From positions 186,001 through 250,000 of the forward strand of contig NW_002476163.1 in assembly GCF_000189635.1 (NCBI RefSeq): a DNA stretch of 64,000 nucleotides. Direction: 5' to 3'. Made by a program: the position numbers and the translations under genes. This DNA is from Tetrahymena thermophila SB210 (Eukaryota; Ciliophora; Oligohymenophorea; Hymenostomatida; Tetrahymenidae). Numbering within the stretch: the stretch's first letter is position 1; each line of letters opens with the position of its first letter. Below are positions 12,087-25,434 of this stretch, piece by piece. The notes under the pieces are model-generated. The model had not been told where the DNA came from. It did not search any database and was given only the letters and a program-made list of their open reading frames with translations.

Positions 12087-14792
12087 TCAATCTCTCTCTA
12101 AACTGAGTAACTTATGAACGAAAGGTACTTAGAGTGTAGAGTTATTATAAATACAGGAGTTGTTTCTAGCCCATTTACAGTTATTAGCATAAATACATTG
12201 AGTCTTGTTAAGTTCATTGCATAAACGGAATGCACTTTCAGTTTAGTTAATGTAAGAAGAACTTAAATTGAAGTTTTAAGCTCCTGTCTAAGTGGAGTTC
12301 ACTGTATAGTTGAAACTATTGAAATCGAATAAAGTAACATTAAAACTACCAGTTGAATTAGTAGAGTTGCTTTATTCAAGGAAGAACTATCTAGTATTAT
12401 TTAATTAGCAAATATTTCTTGTATAGTTCCAAGCACAACCATTAAACTTACTACAGTTGTAAAAGGTTTGGTTGGTGCAGTTAACAGCTGCAAATTATTG
12501 AGATTCAAGTGTGAAAGTGTAGTTGTATCCAGAAGTAGAGTTAGTGTAATTAGAAGTAGAGTTTTATTCAAGGACGAATTTTCTGGTATTGTTCAATTAG
12601 CAGAAGTTATAAGTATAGTTCCAAGCACATCCGTTGGTTCTGCTACAGTTTTAGAAGGTTTAGTTGGTGCAGTTAACAGTAGCATATTCAGATTCAAGGA
12701 AAAACTTTCTGGTATTGTTCAATTGGCAGAAGTTATAAGTATAGTTCCAAGCACATCCGTTGGTTCTGCTACAGTTTTAGAAGGTTTAGTTGGTACAGTT
12801 AACAGCAGCGTATTCAGATTCAAGGAAGAATTTTCTGGTGTTATTCAATTGACAGAAGTTATAAGTATAGTTCCAAGCACATCCACTGGTTCTGCTACAG
12901 TTTTAGAAGGTTTAATTGGTACAGTTAACAGCAGCGTATTCAGATTCAAGGAAGAATTTTCTGGTGTTGTTCAATTGACAGAAATTATAAGTATAGTTCC
13001 AAGCACATCCGCTGGTTCTGCTACAGTTTTAGAAAGTTTAGTTGGTGCAGTTAACAGCAGCAAATTCAGATTCAAGGAAGAATTTTCTGGTGTTATTCAA
13101 TTGACAGAAGTTATAAGTATAGTTCCAAGCACATCCACTGGTTCTGCTACAGTTTTAGAAGGTTTAATTGGTACAGTTAACAGCAGCGTATTCAGATTCA
13201 AGGAAGAATTTTCTGGTGTTGTTCAATTGACAGAAGTTATATGTATAGTTCCAAGCACATCCGTTGGTTCTGCTACAGTTTTAGAAAGTTTAGTTGGTGC
13301 AGTTAACAGCAGCAAATTCAGATTCAAGGAAGAATTTTCTGGTGTTATTCAATTGACAGAAGTTATAAGTATAGTTCCAAGCACATCCACTGGTTCTGCT
13401 ACAGTTTTAGAAAGTTTAGTTGGTGCAGTTAACAGCAGCAAATTCAGATTCAAGATAGAAGGTACGGTTGAATCCAGTGGTAGAGTTAGTATAATTTGAA
13501 GTTGAGTTCTATTCAAGGAAGAATTTTCTGGTGTTGTTCAATTGACAGAAGTTATAAGTATAGTTCCAAGCACATCCGTTGGTTCTGCTACAGTTTTAGA
13601 AGGTTTAGTTGGTACAGTTAACAGCAGCGTATTCAGATTCAAGGAAGAATTTTCTGGTGTTGTTCAATTGACAGAAATTATAAGTATAGTTCCAAGCACA
13701 TCCGCTGGTTCTGCTACAGTTTTAGAAAGTTTAGTTGGTGCAGTTAACAGCAGCAAATTCAGATTCAAGGAAGAATTTTCTGGTGTTATTCAATTGACAG
13801 AAGTTATAAGTATAGTTCCAAGCACATCCACTGGTTCTGCTACAGTTTTAGAAGGTTTAATTGGTACAGTTAACAGCAGCATATTCAGATTCAAGGAAAA
13901 ACTTTCTGGTATTGTTCAATTGGCAGAAGTTATAAGTATAGTTCCAAGCACATCCGCTGGTTCTGCTACAGTTTTAGAAAGTTTAGTTGGTGCAGTTAAC
14001 AGCAGCAAATTCAGATTCAAGATAGAAGGTACGGTTGAATCCAGTGGTAGAGTTAGTATAATTTGAAGTTGAGTTCTATTCAAGGAAGAATTTTCTGGTG
14101 TTGTTCAATTGACAGAAGTTATAAGTATAGTTCCAAGCACATCCGTTGATTCTGCTACAGTTTTAGAAGGTTTAGTTGGTGCAGTTAACAGCAGCAAATT
14201 CAGATTCAAGTAAGAAAGTGCTATTATATCCAACAGTTGAGTTAGAAGTAGAGTTGGTATAGTTACTTGCGAATTATGTGAAGTTTGAGTTTAAATTCTA
14301 TTCAGGGACAGGAGAAACGATTCTTTTACAAATTTAAGATTAGACATCCCAGATGCAATATGGAGCAGTATCACATTAATGTTTTCTATTTAATAAATTT
14401 GAAATTAAAATTTCATTATGCTATATAAAAATATTTTCTGGTCAGTGAGTGATGACTTGACAACTCACTATTCAGGGAAAAATTTTTTTTGATAATGAGC
14501 AGAAATTTATGAATGTGAAGATAATTATATAAGAAATTCCAATTAATAAACAAGGTTAAAAGAATTTAATTTTAATTGAAAAACTTCTAAGGATAAACAA
14601 AAATTAGCTAAAAAGGATTTTTTTGTATGAATTTAAATATAAGTATTACTCATAACCGCAGAAAGCTAAAGCATGATTATCAATATTCAAGGTTGAATCT
14701 TTGCTAATTACTTTGGATAAGAAGTTGCTGACAACTGAATCCCAAGCAGTGACTGTGGCAATTAAGCCAAATATAGCAATTATTAATTTCAT
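12087..14792 (-). CDS. Secreted cysteine-rich tandem-repeat protein
   Basis: Two exons (14792-14650, 14385-12087) encode 813 residues. The protein starts with a signal peptide (MKLIIAIFGLIATVTA). A first Cys-rich segment (QCDTAPYCIWDVQSQICKR) spans the intron-proximal part, then about twelve near-identical 42-residue units, one degenerate unit, and a distinct Cys-containing C-terminal segment ending LLSLERD. Each unit has four cysteines and about five N-x-S/T sequons (NCT, NQT, NCS, NYT, NNT). There is no hydrophobic C-terminal tail, so GPI anchoring is not indicated and a secreted or surface-coat role is inferred. The layout recalls ciliate immobilisation-type antigens without matching one I can name. 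The same DNA is also open on the plus strand, but that reading gives a hydrophobic low-complexity product with no signal peptide and is judged a shadow. Confidence 0.8.
12580..14210. repeat. 126-bp coding tandem repeat, about 12 units
   Basis: Units of 126 bp (42 codons) differ at only a few, mostly silent or conservative sites. Two 63-bp spacers coding for a Ser/Thr/Asn-rich linker, at about 13452-13514 and 14019-14081, lie 567 bp apart (4 x 126 + 63). That shows a higher-order duplication on top of the unit array. Confidence 0.9.
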
Positions 14793-16828
14793 ATTTCTTT
14801 TTTTGCAAATATTAACTTTTTTTATAAATAAATTAATTATGATTATTTAACCCAATCTAATAATATTAAAACCATCGAAAATTATGACACTTTAATTAGT
14901 TTTTGATAATCAAAAACAAAAACAATTTAATATTCTAAATTTTGGTTTAATCTCAAAAATTTGACAAAATTAGTTAAGCTTCTTTGTTATTATTATTCAT
15001 TGAATTTAGGCTAAAATAGTAGTCACCTTTTTATTATTATTAGAATAAAACTATCTAAAAGTTTTTTCTAATGTTTTAACCATTCATACTTACAATTTAT
15101 TTCATTACTCAAATAAGAATGCTCATTTTTCTATTTCCATTTAATTTAATCTATTTTCTTAAAATTTTTTTGTATTTCTCAATCAATTAATCATTCAATC
15201 TTTGCAATTAAATTCTAACTTACTTCTATAGAATGTATTTAAATTTTATGTATATTTATTTGATTGAAATTGACAACTAATTATACAAAAAGATTATTTA
15301 TTAGTAGTTTATTTAATTTAGGTTCTCTAATATTTGCTCTATATTGTTTTGGAATCTTTTTATGTAGATTCTATTACAAATAAAATTAAATAAATATTTT
15401 TAAGGTTTTTATTATAAATATTGGATGTATTTATTTTTGCTAATAAGCTGCGATGCGTTTTTATTTTATATAAAAAATGTAAAATATTATTGACTTTGAA
15501 TAAATTTATTTTTAAACAAACAATAAAACTTTGAGAAATGAATATATTTTGAATATATCATTTAGATTTTATTAATTTTAGCTCTCTGCGTACTAAATTG
15601 TATAGCTGTATTTTAAAATTAAGTATGATAAAAAAAATTTTATTTGAAAAACAAAAATATTATTTTTATTTTTAAAAGACATAAAAATATAAAAATTCAT
15701 TAAAACTGTAAATAAATTGTGTAGAAATATGTATATGTTTTACATAAATATTTTAGAAAATAAAATTTAATTCATAAGAAATAATTATTTGCTATGATAA
15801 AAAATAAATCATAGAAATTTATTAATTCTAAATATTTTTCTTTACTTAAAAACTTAATAAAAAAATCAAAAAAAGAGTGTTTGATTTACATTAAAATAAA
15901 AATAATTAAATTATTTGATTGTATTAATTATTAATTTATTACCTCCAAAACACTTATTTTGAAAATTTGAATAATTCAATCTCAAATTTAACATATTCAT
16001 TAATCCTCGTTTTAATAAATAATTATTTTCTTTATAAGATTATTTACATTTTTTTTTTTAATTTTATTAATCTATAATAAAATTTTTTTATTTAATTATT
16101 TTTATACATTATTAAATTTAACAATTCTAATATGATTAATAATATTTTCTTAAGTGCTATTCCCTTTCTCCCCTTTTTAGTGCTTTCTCTACATTATAAG
16201 TATTTATATAGCTAAATCAAATAAGCTATTAAATGTTACATTAATTTATTCTGAAAATGATAAAGTTGATATTGCTTCAAAAATTAATAATTATAATTCA
16301 TTGTATTTTTTCATTTTGAATAAATTATTAAGTTATTTTATGTTAGTAAAAATGTTATTCTTTTATTGTGTAATTTTTTTATTTTTTTTTAAAGTAACAA
16401 GATTTAAATAATAAAAAGAATAATTTAAAAATTTGTTGTTAATTTAATTGAAATACTTGCATTTTCTAGTTTTAAATTTTCTTTATAAAGAAGATTTTTA
16501 AATATATTTGATATCAAAATAATTCTTTAAAAGTTTTGATTATATTCTAAAAGAAAATAATCATCTGTTTGCTTTATTTTATTTGCTTTAATTTTTAAAT
16601 TAACTCAAAAACTTGATGTTCTAGTCATTTTTTGTGGTATCTAGTCATTCAAGAATAAACTGATTTCTTATTTTATAAAAATACATCAATTTTAATAAAA
16701 AAAATTAATGAAGAACAATTTCACATAGTGATAAGTAATTATTTATTTATTTATTTTTGAGTCAAAATAATTAAATATTGAAAAGCATAAAATAAGCTAA
16801 AAAATCAAACAAAATAATTAATAAAAAA
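14793..16828. other. 2-kb AT-rich spacer
   Basis: Divergent intergenic region between the minus-strand repeat gene and the plus-strand LVIVD gene. It must hold both promoters. I see only A/T homopolymer and simple-sequence texture, with no gene, RNA or organised repeat. Confidence 0.6.
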
Positions 16829-19800
16829 ATGCTCTTTAAATTACACATTTTCTTAATTGTTTTGGCAATTTAGATATCTAAATTAATATCAAGAGAACTC
16901 ATTTTTAACCCTTAACCAATATCAAGCATTAGAGTAAGTGACATAGATAATTTTACTTCGTTTTATTAAGACATCACTGAGGATAATAAGTGGGCGTTCC
17001 TAACAAGAATTGAGGGAGGATTTTGTGTAATATCTCTAGAAGATATTTAATAACCTACATTAGTAAGTATTGTAAAAGCAAAAGGCGCTTATGAAGTAAA
17101 AGTAAAAAAAAATTACTTATTTCTATCAGACTTAGAGGAAGGTCTTGTCATTTTTGATATAACAGACCCTCCTAACCCTAAAAAAATATATACTTTAACT
17201 ACTCCAATGACAGCTTAATCTATAACTGTTACAGATGACATGAAAACTTTATTTCTAATAGCAAGCGGAATAGTTTACTGCTATGATATAAGCAACGTAT
17301 ATAACCCAATATTTTTATCCAAAGCAGGTAATTTAAATTCTCTTAAAAACTAATTTACTATCTTTATAGGTTTTAATTAAGCGCTTTAAAATAATAAGCT
17401 AATCTTAAATTGTAAAAAATTTCTGTAATAACTTACTCCAAAAGTAATTAAAACCTAATATTAAAACTGTATTTTATTTAGAAAAAATAGTTGATTTTGA
17501 AGTAATTAAATTTTGTTTGTAAGATTGTGATTTTGTTTTTTAATTTACACTCAATAATCGAACTAATTTAATTACTTTTTTTAAAAGGAGTTTATGCACC
17601 CAATTCTAATAAAGTAAAACTTGACAGAAATTAATAATTACTTGCTCTTGCCAATCATATAAGCGGTTTATAGATAATAGATATAAGAGATAGAAATAAT
17701 ATCAAATTAAGAGCAACTCAGTTTACAGGATCTTCTGCTTGGGATAGCTATTTTACACATGATATTTCTACCATTTACGTAGCTGATGCTTATTTTGGAT
17801 TGTTAGCAGCATCCATAAGTGGTATTTTAGATATTCCTAAAGAAAAAGACGATTTATTTTCTTTGAATTTTAAGAGTGTTTTTTAATCACCATAACTAAC
17901 GATGAGTATAGTTATGACTCAAATGGGAGATTATTTAGTATTAGGATTTAGAAGCATTGGCTTGAAACTTTTTCAAATTATAAATTAAGATTACTATTCT
18001 CTATATTATATTTAAGATATAGATGGAAGTTATTTATGCAATAAGTTAATTTTATCATCAGATGAAAAATATGCTTTTGCATCAAATGGGCATTCTCTTG
18101 TAATATACTAATCTGACTAACCTTAGATAAATAAAGATTTTCCTAATTTATTTAACACCTTCCAATCATCTTTAATAAGTAAGTTTTAAGATCCTTGGGC
18201 ATGGGAAATTTTCTGCTTTAACGATAATAAACACGTTGCAGTCGCAGGTGGTAGTTCGTCTTTTATATTTTCTATTGAAAATGCTTATAACCCTGTGCTT
18301 CTTTCAACCATTCCTTCAATATAAGGAGCTGCATATGATGGCCTAACCCTAATAAATAATAATGAACCTTAGAATCTATTGTATCTTGGATTAAGTGAAT
18401 TGGGATTTTACATATATGATATCAGCAACCTATCTGCTCCAAATAAAAAAAACCACATTATACCAAGTAATGTTATGAATGACTCTGATGGGTATTAAAT
18501 ATAATTTCTTTTTCTAATTAAATGATAAATTGAATTTTTTTAACTTAGTTTTCTTATTTAACAAAAAGTATTAATATAAATAAATAAGAATAAAAAATAT
18601 TTTCAAATAAAATAATAAATTTAGAGTTTAACTTAATCATGATAATTCTTTATTGATGATCTCTAATGGAAGTATAGGAGTATCTGTATATGATGTAAAA
18701 ACTGATAAATGGAACCCAATATTAATTGCAGAGTTTGTTAACAAAGGATAGTATATGTGCACTTTTGAAAAGTGTGCTATAACACAATTAAATGATTATC
18801 TTTTTTGTGCTTGCAGAGAAGAAGGGGTCGTTATTTTTAATTTTCAAAACAAAACACTACTTCCGATGTCAATTATTAAAAGAGTAGGGTCAGAATATCC
18901 TATTCTATCTGCTGATGAAATTCATTTATTTGTTGCTGTTGGGTTTTAAGGATTGATAATAGCTAATGTTTAAGATAAGTTAAACCCGAAGATAGTAAGT
19001 ACTCTTCCTGTTGATGGTTGGGCATAAACTATACACTTCATTCCTATATTTGGAGAAAAGTATATCATCGCTTCTCAATTAGAAAAAGGGTAATTAACCA
19101 TAATTGATGTAGAAGACTATGCTAATCCATACATATTTTCTATTTTAAACTTCCAAAATGAAAGCTCTTCAAGTTTTTGCATAACTCCAGATAATAAAAG
19201 CATTTTTATAATAGGTAATAAATATAATTTCAATTTTCTTATTTTTAAAAATCTTTTTTGTGGATATTTTTTTTTTTTCAATAATCCAAAAAATTTTATT
19301 TTTTATAGGGAATGCTGGGATGAGATTTATGCCTCTATAAAATGATATAAAAATTCACACTTAAATCAGCAAATTATCAACAAGTTCTAGCGGTAAAGTA
19401 TACTATGAAATTTTAGACAAGGGATAAAAATTATAGGTAGGTTAGACAGTTTAGATGGTTTTTGTTCCTTTGGAATTGAGAAGAAAAATAAAATTTACTT
19501 AAGTCTACTATTATAGAAACTATGAAAAAAATAGTTTACCTTATTGGATGACCTTTTTGAGTAATTAGCAAATGATACAAATGACTGTAGATAAATAAGG
19601 AGCATTCAATACTTTTTCAAATGAAAAAAAGGGAGAAAATATTATAATTTTAGAAGTTATGAAAGAAATATTTGATTATGATTTTGTGAATGATTTGATT
19701 AATTAAAATATGGCTTCTGCTATTTATTTTGCTCTCTAAAATTAAGGGATTATTTCGACATATAATTATCTTGATAGTAATTTCGATCCAAATAAGTTCA

Positions 19801-22791
19801 CATATCTTGACTTTTACACTAGTAAAATTCCCTTAAATGCTTCGACTGATAACTAAATCCAAGCTTACATAAAACAAGTTTTAGCTTTCTCAAAAATTGA
19901 TTACCCTATTAGGTTTTATATTGAGAGTTCTCTAGAATTTAATTATAAATCTTATTTATAAGATCAAAAACCTTTGCTATAAACTCCATCTTATTAAATT
20001 ATTGCTTACTTCAATATTAAATCGTAAGGTAAATTTATAAGGAAAACATTTGAAGGAGTTTTAAGTTCTTTCTCAGATGATTTAACTAGTGTCAAAATTG
20101 AAGGTCCATCTACCAAAGTTAATGAAATAGTTTCCAATAGTTTATAAATAGCTAATTTTACAAACAAATTTCAAGATATTCTGATAACAGGGAGAATTTC
20201 TGATTCTTCAAACTATGATCTCGAATTTTCGGAAACATATGATGTCTTTTAAAGCTTTATTAAATTAAATAACCCTGTTACATTAAATTAAAATTTACAA
20301 CTGCAGTAATAGTTTAACAAATTTTATGATAAAAGCGATGTAAGTGTTGAAGCAAAGTTTTAGTTTACTTTTGATTAAAATACATTTCAAGATGCGGATG
20401 GATAATAGCTTACATTCAAAGCCTACATAGTTACTGATTCTAGTCTTGAACCTGTTGAGATAGCTTAAGGATCATCTCAATGGATAGAATTCAATCCTCA
20501 GAGTCTTGTAAGAATCAAATTGCAAAAAACTATTTTTTAATAATTAATTTTATAATAATTTTTTAGACTTTTAGTGGAATGAAAACAATAAGTTCATTTT
20601 TAACAGCTGAGAGAATAAAAATTACTGCTAGCGATGGTTTTACTGAAGTATCTGACTAGTTTACCATTTATTTTAACTAGCTTCCTTTTATGTTTACAGT
20701 TTAATTATTGTTCCAAATATTTGGCCCACTAATTGGAATATTTAGTATTTGGAGATATAGATCAAGCATTTATTTGTATAATTAAAAAACATTTGTTTTG
20801 TTAGGTAATTAAATTTATTTAATTGTAAAATAGAATTTTAATGGAATCAAGCTATATGTATTCAAATGAGACTGCAATAGCTGGGGAACTGTATAGAAAA
20901 TAAATAGTCATATTTGATAATGTTTAAGATAATGCAAACAAATTGTGGACACTTTATAAAAAAGAAAATTAAAAATTCTTAAATGAAATAAAACAGATGT
21001 ATTTAAAAGAAAAGAGCATAAATATAAGCGAAATCATGAAAAAAATGTTTTAAACATTTGAAAAAAACTAAAAGAAATTCTCTAGTTTAGATCCAAGAGA
21101 GTTTGATTTTGATGAAAGCAGGCTACTGAGAGTAATAAAGGGAAAATTAATTAGAATTTTGCTAAATGATGACAAAGAAACAAAATAAGTTTTGAAATAT
21201 TTAAGAAAATAAGGAACAAAATATTTTTCAAAAAATGATTGGTACAAAAGATATGTATCTATATAACCTACATTTCAGGCAAGTAAGTAAAGGATGCTTA
21301 ACAAAAACTAAAGCAAGTTATCTAGTTCGTAAATAGATAATCATACAGATAAAATTAATAATTAAATATAAAACGATGATATAGAAAGAAATAATTTAAT
21401 TAATGAACAAGAAGTAAATTTAGAAACATATCACAATGTGTACAAATTAAGAAATAATGATAAATCTGATGAAATATAAGAATATAAAAATTTAAATCCT
21501 TTTCCTGTTTTTTAAGTGTAAGAGCATGCAATATGCCAAGATGCTGATACGATACAGAAGACTTAGTTTGATATTTATCTTTTAAAAGAATATCTTATTA
21601 TAGAGGCTTCAGGTATAGATTAAAGAACATTTTCACTTAATCCAAGCAAAGGAGAGTCATTAATACTTTAATCGCATTAAATAAGCAATATTTCAGCTTT
21701 TAAAAAAGATAGTGTAATTAAATAAATTTATTTATATATAAATATATATTTTGAATAAATAATATATTGTATTCATTTAGGGGTGCTGCATGGGTTTTAG
21801 AAGATTACTTAAAGACGATTATAGACCTATAGGATTATCAATAAATAACCCACTTCCGAAATGGCTTAATTGTGAAATAATAGATGGTGTTATTCATATT
21901 TGGGGAATACCTAAAGCAAAAGATGAACCTGAAATATTAATCAGAATAGTTAATGAGCTTTAATTTACCGTATTCAGCTTTTTAATCATAATAAAAGATA
22001 AGGAAGGAGGAGAATTAAGAGATAAAATTTATGTGAAAAGTAAAGACTAGTAAAATAAAAAGTTAAAAAATTAAATAGATACTGATAGTTATATCAAAAC
22101 AAAAAATAATTTAGTTTAAGGGAATAAATAAATGAAGGATGAAAAATACAAAACAAAAATATATTAAGAAACAAATTCCGAAACTAATTCACATCAAAAC
22201 ATATTTTAAAATACTCTAAAGTCTAATCAAAATTTATACATAAAATAAATACCCATTTAAGATATTCAATAAATATTTTCAGTTTATTCTGCTAGCAGAA
22301 GAGAAATAAAGGAGGAAAAAAATGATTCAAACGAATAAATAAGATAAATTATCAATCAGAAAGATATTAGTGTAAAAGAACTAAACCATTCTAGAGAAAC
22401 TATTCCTGATGAGAATTAATCTCGATTATAAATAGGAACCCAACACACTTAAAACTGGTAGTAATAGAATGTAAAAATTTTAATATAAATTAAATTAATT
22501 AATAAATTAACAAAACATTATTATGATAAAGTAGTAAATTTTGGAATCAAAAGAGAACCTTCACTAATATAAAACATACATAGTAATTAACATTTTAACT
22601 AATATTTTTATTTCTTAAAAATATCTTAAATTTATAAAAATAGAATCAAGTCCAATCCACTGAAGATAAAATTTAAATTATGTCATAAAAAAAAGATTTA
22701 AGCAGAAAAAATAAGAACTAAGCTTTAGACTAAAACTGTTGATTTAATCATATAAAAAATAATTTAATTTTTAGATAAATTATTTTTCTGA
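16829..22791 (+). CDS. LVIVD-repeat and CADG-domain membrane protein
   Basis: Seven exons (16829-17327, 17588-18491, 18625-19214, 19309-20507, 20567-20799, 20834-21713, 21781-22791) give 1,771 residues in phase. An N-terminal signal peptide is followed by LVIVD-type beta-propeller repeats over about 1-800 (GLVIFDITDPPNPKKI, GLQIIDIRD, GLIIANVQDKLNPKIV, LTIIDVEDYANPYI). A dystroglycan-type cadherin-like (CADG) domain at about 1015-1100 shows DADGQQLTFKA, TFSGM and ITASDGFTEVSDQFTI. A single membrane segment follows near 1105-1135, then a ~630-residue Lys/Gln-rich C-terminal region. This contains a second stretch resembling a CADG fold (NNPLPKWLNCEIIDGVIHIW) and ends in low complexity. It is likely a surface adhesion or matrix-type receptor. 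This family is expanded in ciliates, and the specific role is unknown. Confidence 0.8.
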
Positions 22792-23385
22792 TTCTTCTGA
22801 TCAAACATATTTTGCTTCCTGCTCATTCTTACTCAAGAAACATTTTTTATTATTTGATTATTGAAAAATTAATAATGATAAAAAGGTTATCTTCAAATAC
22901 TAATTTATGCTAAATACAATAAACAACCACAAAATTAATTACTCATTTATTAAATTTTAGCTTTACTTTTAAAACAAAGATATATCTTTTATTTTATTCA
23001 TTAAAAAGTTTCATTTTTTTATATTTTTGAAGTTAGTAATTCTATCATGTTTTCTTAGACTTAAAAAAATATTTCAACAGCAATATCATCTAGCTAAAGA
23101 TAATAAACAAACTTAATTATTTTAATAGATCACTAAATTTTTTAATAAATTTAAAATATATTTATCATTTATTTCAAATAATAAGTGTATGAATGAAAAA
23201 TATTTTAAAATTAAATTAAATGTTTATTCCAATAAAAAATGTATTTGCTTATAGATTAATTGATTACTTGTATTTATTTATAATTTAACACGTTTAATAC
23301 ATTATCATAAAGATTAAAATTATAATTTATCATTTTTAAGATATTAAATATATAGATAGATAAATAAATAAATAAACTCAACAAA
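22792..23385. other. Spacer, nothing recognised
   Basis: AT-rich intergenic sequence between two plus-strand genes. A short TAGATAGATAAATAAA simple repeat sits just before the next start codon. Confidence 0.6.
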
Positions 23386-24100
23386 ATGAATTACTAAAAC
23401 TGCGAAGATTGCCCTTTTATTTTAAAAAAAATGAATTCTTGCTTTTTGAATTCTAATTTTAAGGAGTTAACTGTTTCTGAATTGCTATTTGAATTTTTGT
23501 TGGTTTTTTGCTCTGTTTATCCATACTTACTTGGCTTCTACTTCTTGATTATCCCAATATTCAAGAGGACTGCAAGAAATATGATACTAAATGCAATGTT
23601 TGTTTCGAGTACTATTGGTTGTGAAATTCTAAAAAAATTGTTTAAATAACCAAGACCTGAAGGAAGCTGCTCTTAAGGACACGGATTTCCTTCTTCTCAT
23701 GCAGGGTTAGCAGGTTTTTTAGTTACTCTATTTTTAGCTGAATTTTTGATAACAAGATCAAAAAGTAGATAGTTTTCTAAAAAGTAATTTTTTAAGTGAA
23801 TATTTATTTAGTTTACAATAAGATTAAAATTAAAATAGATGGCACTATGGTTTTTAGCAAATTTTTGTATTTTTTACAAGTCCTTTAGTTCTCTATAGTA
23901 GATGGTATTTAAATTATCATACTGAATTTTAAATAGCTATAGGATTTTTAATTGGAGTTGTCTCAGGAATTATTATATCTTCTGCTGCTTACTATTAGTT
24001 AGATTCATAAAATTCATTTTTTATCAAACTTTTAACAAAATTAAAATTCTAAAATGACTACTAAATTGTAGATAAGCAAGACAAAAGTAAAGATTAATGA
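23386..24100 (+). CDS. Dolichyldiphosphatase-like PAP2 phosphatase
   Basis: Two exons (23386-23783, 23839-24100) encode 219 residues with four or so membrane segments. All three PAP2 motifs are visible: KKLFKQPRP (K-x6-RP), GHGFPSSHAG (PSxH) and YSRWYLNYHTEFQ (SR-x5-H). The Q in place of the usual D after the last His is also seen in DOLPP1/CAX4 enzymes, as is the overall short length. Those enzymes remove phosphate from dolichyl diphosphate on the luminal face of the ER during N-glycosylation. All catalytic residues appear present. A more general PAP2 lipid phosphatase is the alternative. Confidence 0.8.
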
Positions 24101-24395
24101 AAAAAATTGTTTTACTTGTTATTTATTTTATAAAGTTAATTTACATTTAATTTAAATACTAATTAAAATAACTAATATTTCATAAATTTAAACTAATTTT
24201 AAGTGGCTATTTATTTATAAATAAATGAATAATTAATATGATAAACATTTTAATTAAAAACTAACACTACTACATAAAAATGTTTATTTAAATAGTTTTA
24301 TAAATTAGTTTAATTAAAAAAACAACAGAACATTTTAAATTAATTCATACATATAATAACTTAATATTTTAGTAATAAAATAATTGTAAATAAAT

Positions 24396-25142
24396 TCAAA
24401 ATAATTCATCGACAAATTAATTAAATTATATTTTATTAATATAATTGTCCTAAATTTTAAAAATTCTTTCTTTTAAATCACAGTTGAATTTTTAAAATCT
24501 CTCTTTTTTAATGTCTGAAAAAAGCTTACTTTTAAAATTTGTTATTTATTCTGGAGTTTATATTGGAGGCAGGATTAATTAACTGAATTAAGCTAGTTAA
24601 TTCTATTTTACCTATGAAAGAGTTCTTTGAATTTGATTTTTTTTCATCTTATTATTTTATTGCTATACTTCTATTATTTTTTAATGCTATTTATTACTCA
24701 TTTAAGGACTAAGTTATGGTAATTTGAACTCTACAATGCTATTGATATTGCATTACGGAGCTACTAATGCACCATAAATTATGTTATTTTAAAATATTGA
24801 CAGCGATTTTTTTTATCTGTTTAAGCTTTTATGTCTTCTTAAATTACTAATAGCTTTACCAGCATCCTCTTATTCCTAAGTTAATTATTTACCATCAAAT
24901 TATTCATTTAGCTAAATTGAACTATTTCTTTCTGTTTATGTACCATTGTCATGAAATGATTGGGTTTATTTATTTTACTTTAATTTGACTAGTTTAATCA
25001 TATCATTTTTTGTTGTTTTATCATATAATAACAATTTTTCTGTTTCATTCTTTTAAATCAGCTACAATTTCGAGTTATCAGTTACTACTTCATTTAAATT
25101 GGACTGGTTAAATTAGCTTTAAGATTATTTTTCATATTTCAT
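24396..25142 (-). CDS. Hypothetical hydrophilic protein
   Basis: A single frame of 248 codons reads MKYEKQSQSQFNQ at its start and ends FNQFVDELF-TGA. It is rich in Gln, Lys, Asn and Ser. A short segment (NNIIYGALVAPQ) and a region with LPPIQTPEQITNFKSKLF are the only less biased parts. No family recognised. It lies 290 bp downstream of the AIR9-like gene on the same strand. The frame stays open for some codons before the chosen ATG, so an upstream exon, or membership of the AIR9-like gene through an unseen intron, is possible. I prefer a separate gene because that gene has an in-frame TGA at 25435 with no plausible splice donor near it. Confidence 0.5.
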
Positions 25143-25434
25143 AATTATTTTCAGCTCTATTTATTTACCCTTTATAACTACTATTTTCTTTCTTGCTATT
25201 ATTTTTTTTTAATTTAAGAAGTAGAAGTAAAATTAAAATACGAACCAAATTATTTGAAAAATCAATTTAATTTACATAATTTAACAGATATAATTTAATA
25301 AGTTTACTTAATAGACACATACAACTCATATAACCACAAAGAATGATAACATTTGGAAACATTTTACAATTTTAAGAGAAATTTAAACAAAAAGTAGTAT
25401 AAAGATAAATCTAAATAACTTTTCTAATTAATTC

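Noticed and set aside
12468-14066. Two long plus-strand repeat frames beginning MVGAVNSC and MTEVISIV
   Set aside because: They are antisense to a minus-strand gene that has a signal peptide, ordered cysteines, sequons, an in-phase intron and a TGA stop. The plus frames have none of these.
24710-25270. Hydrophobic plus-strand frame that looked like a membrane protein
   Set aside because: The minus strand of the same DNA gives a cleaner hydrophilic protein with an ATG and TGA, while the plus frame contains an in-frame TGA and has no start.
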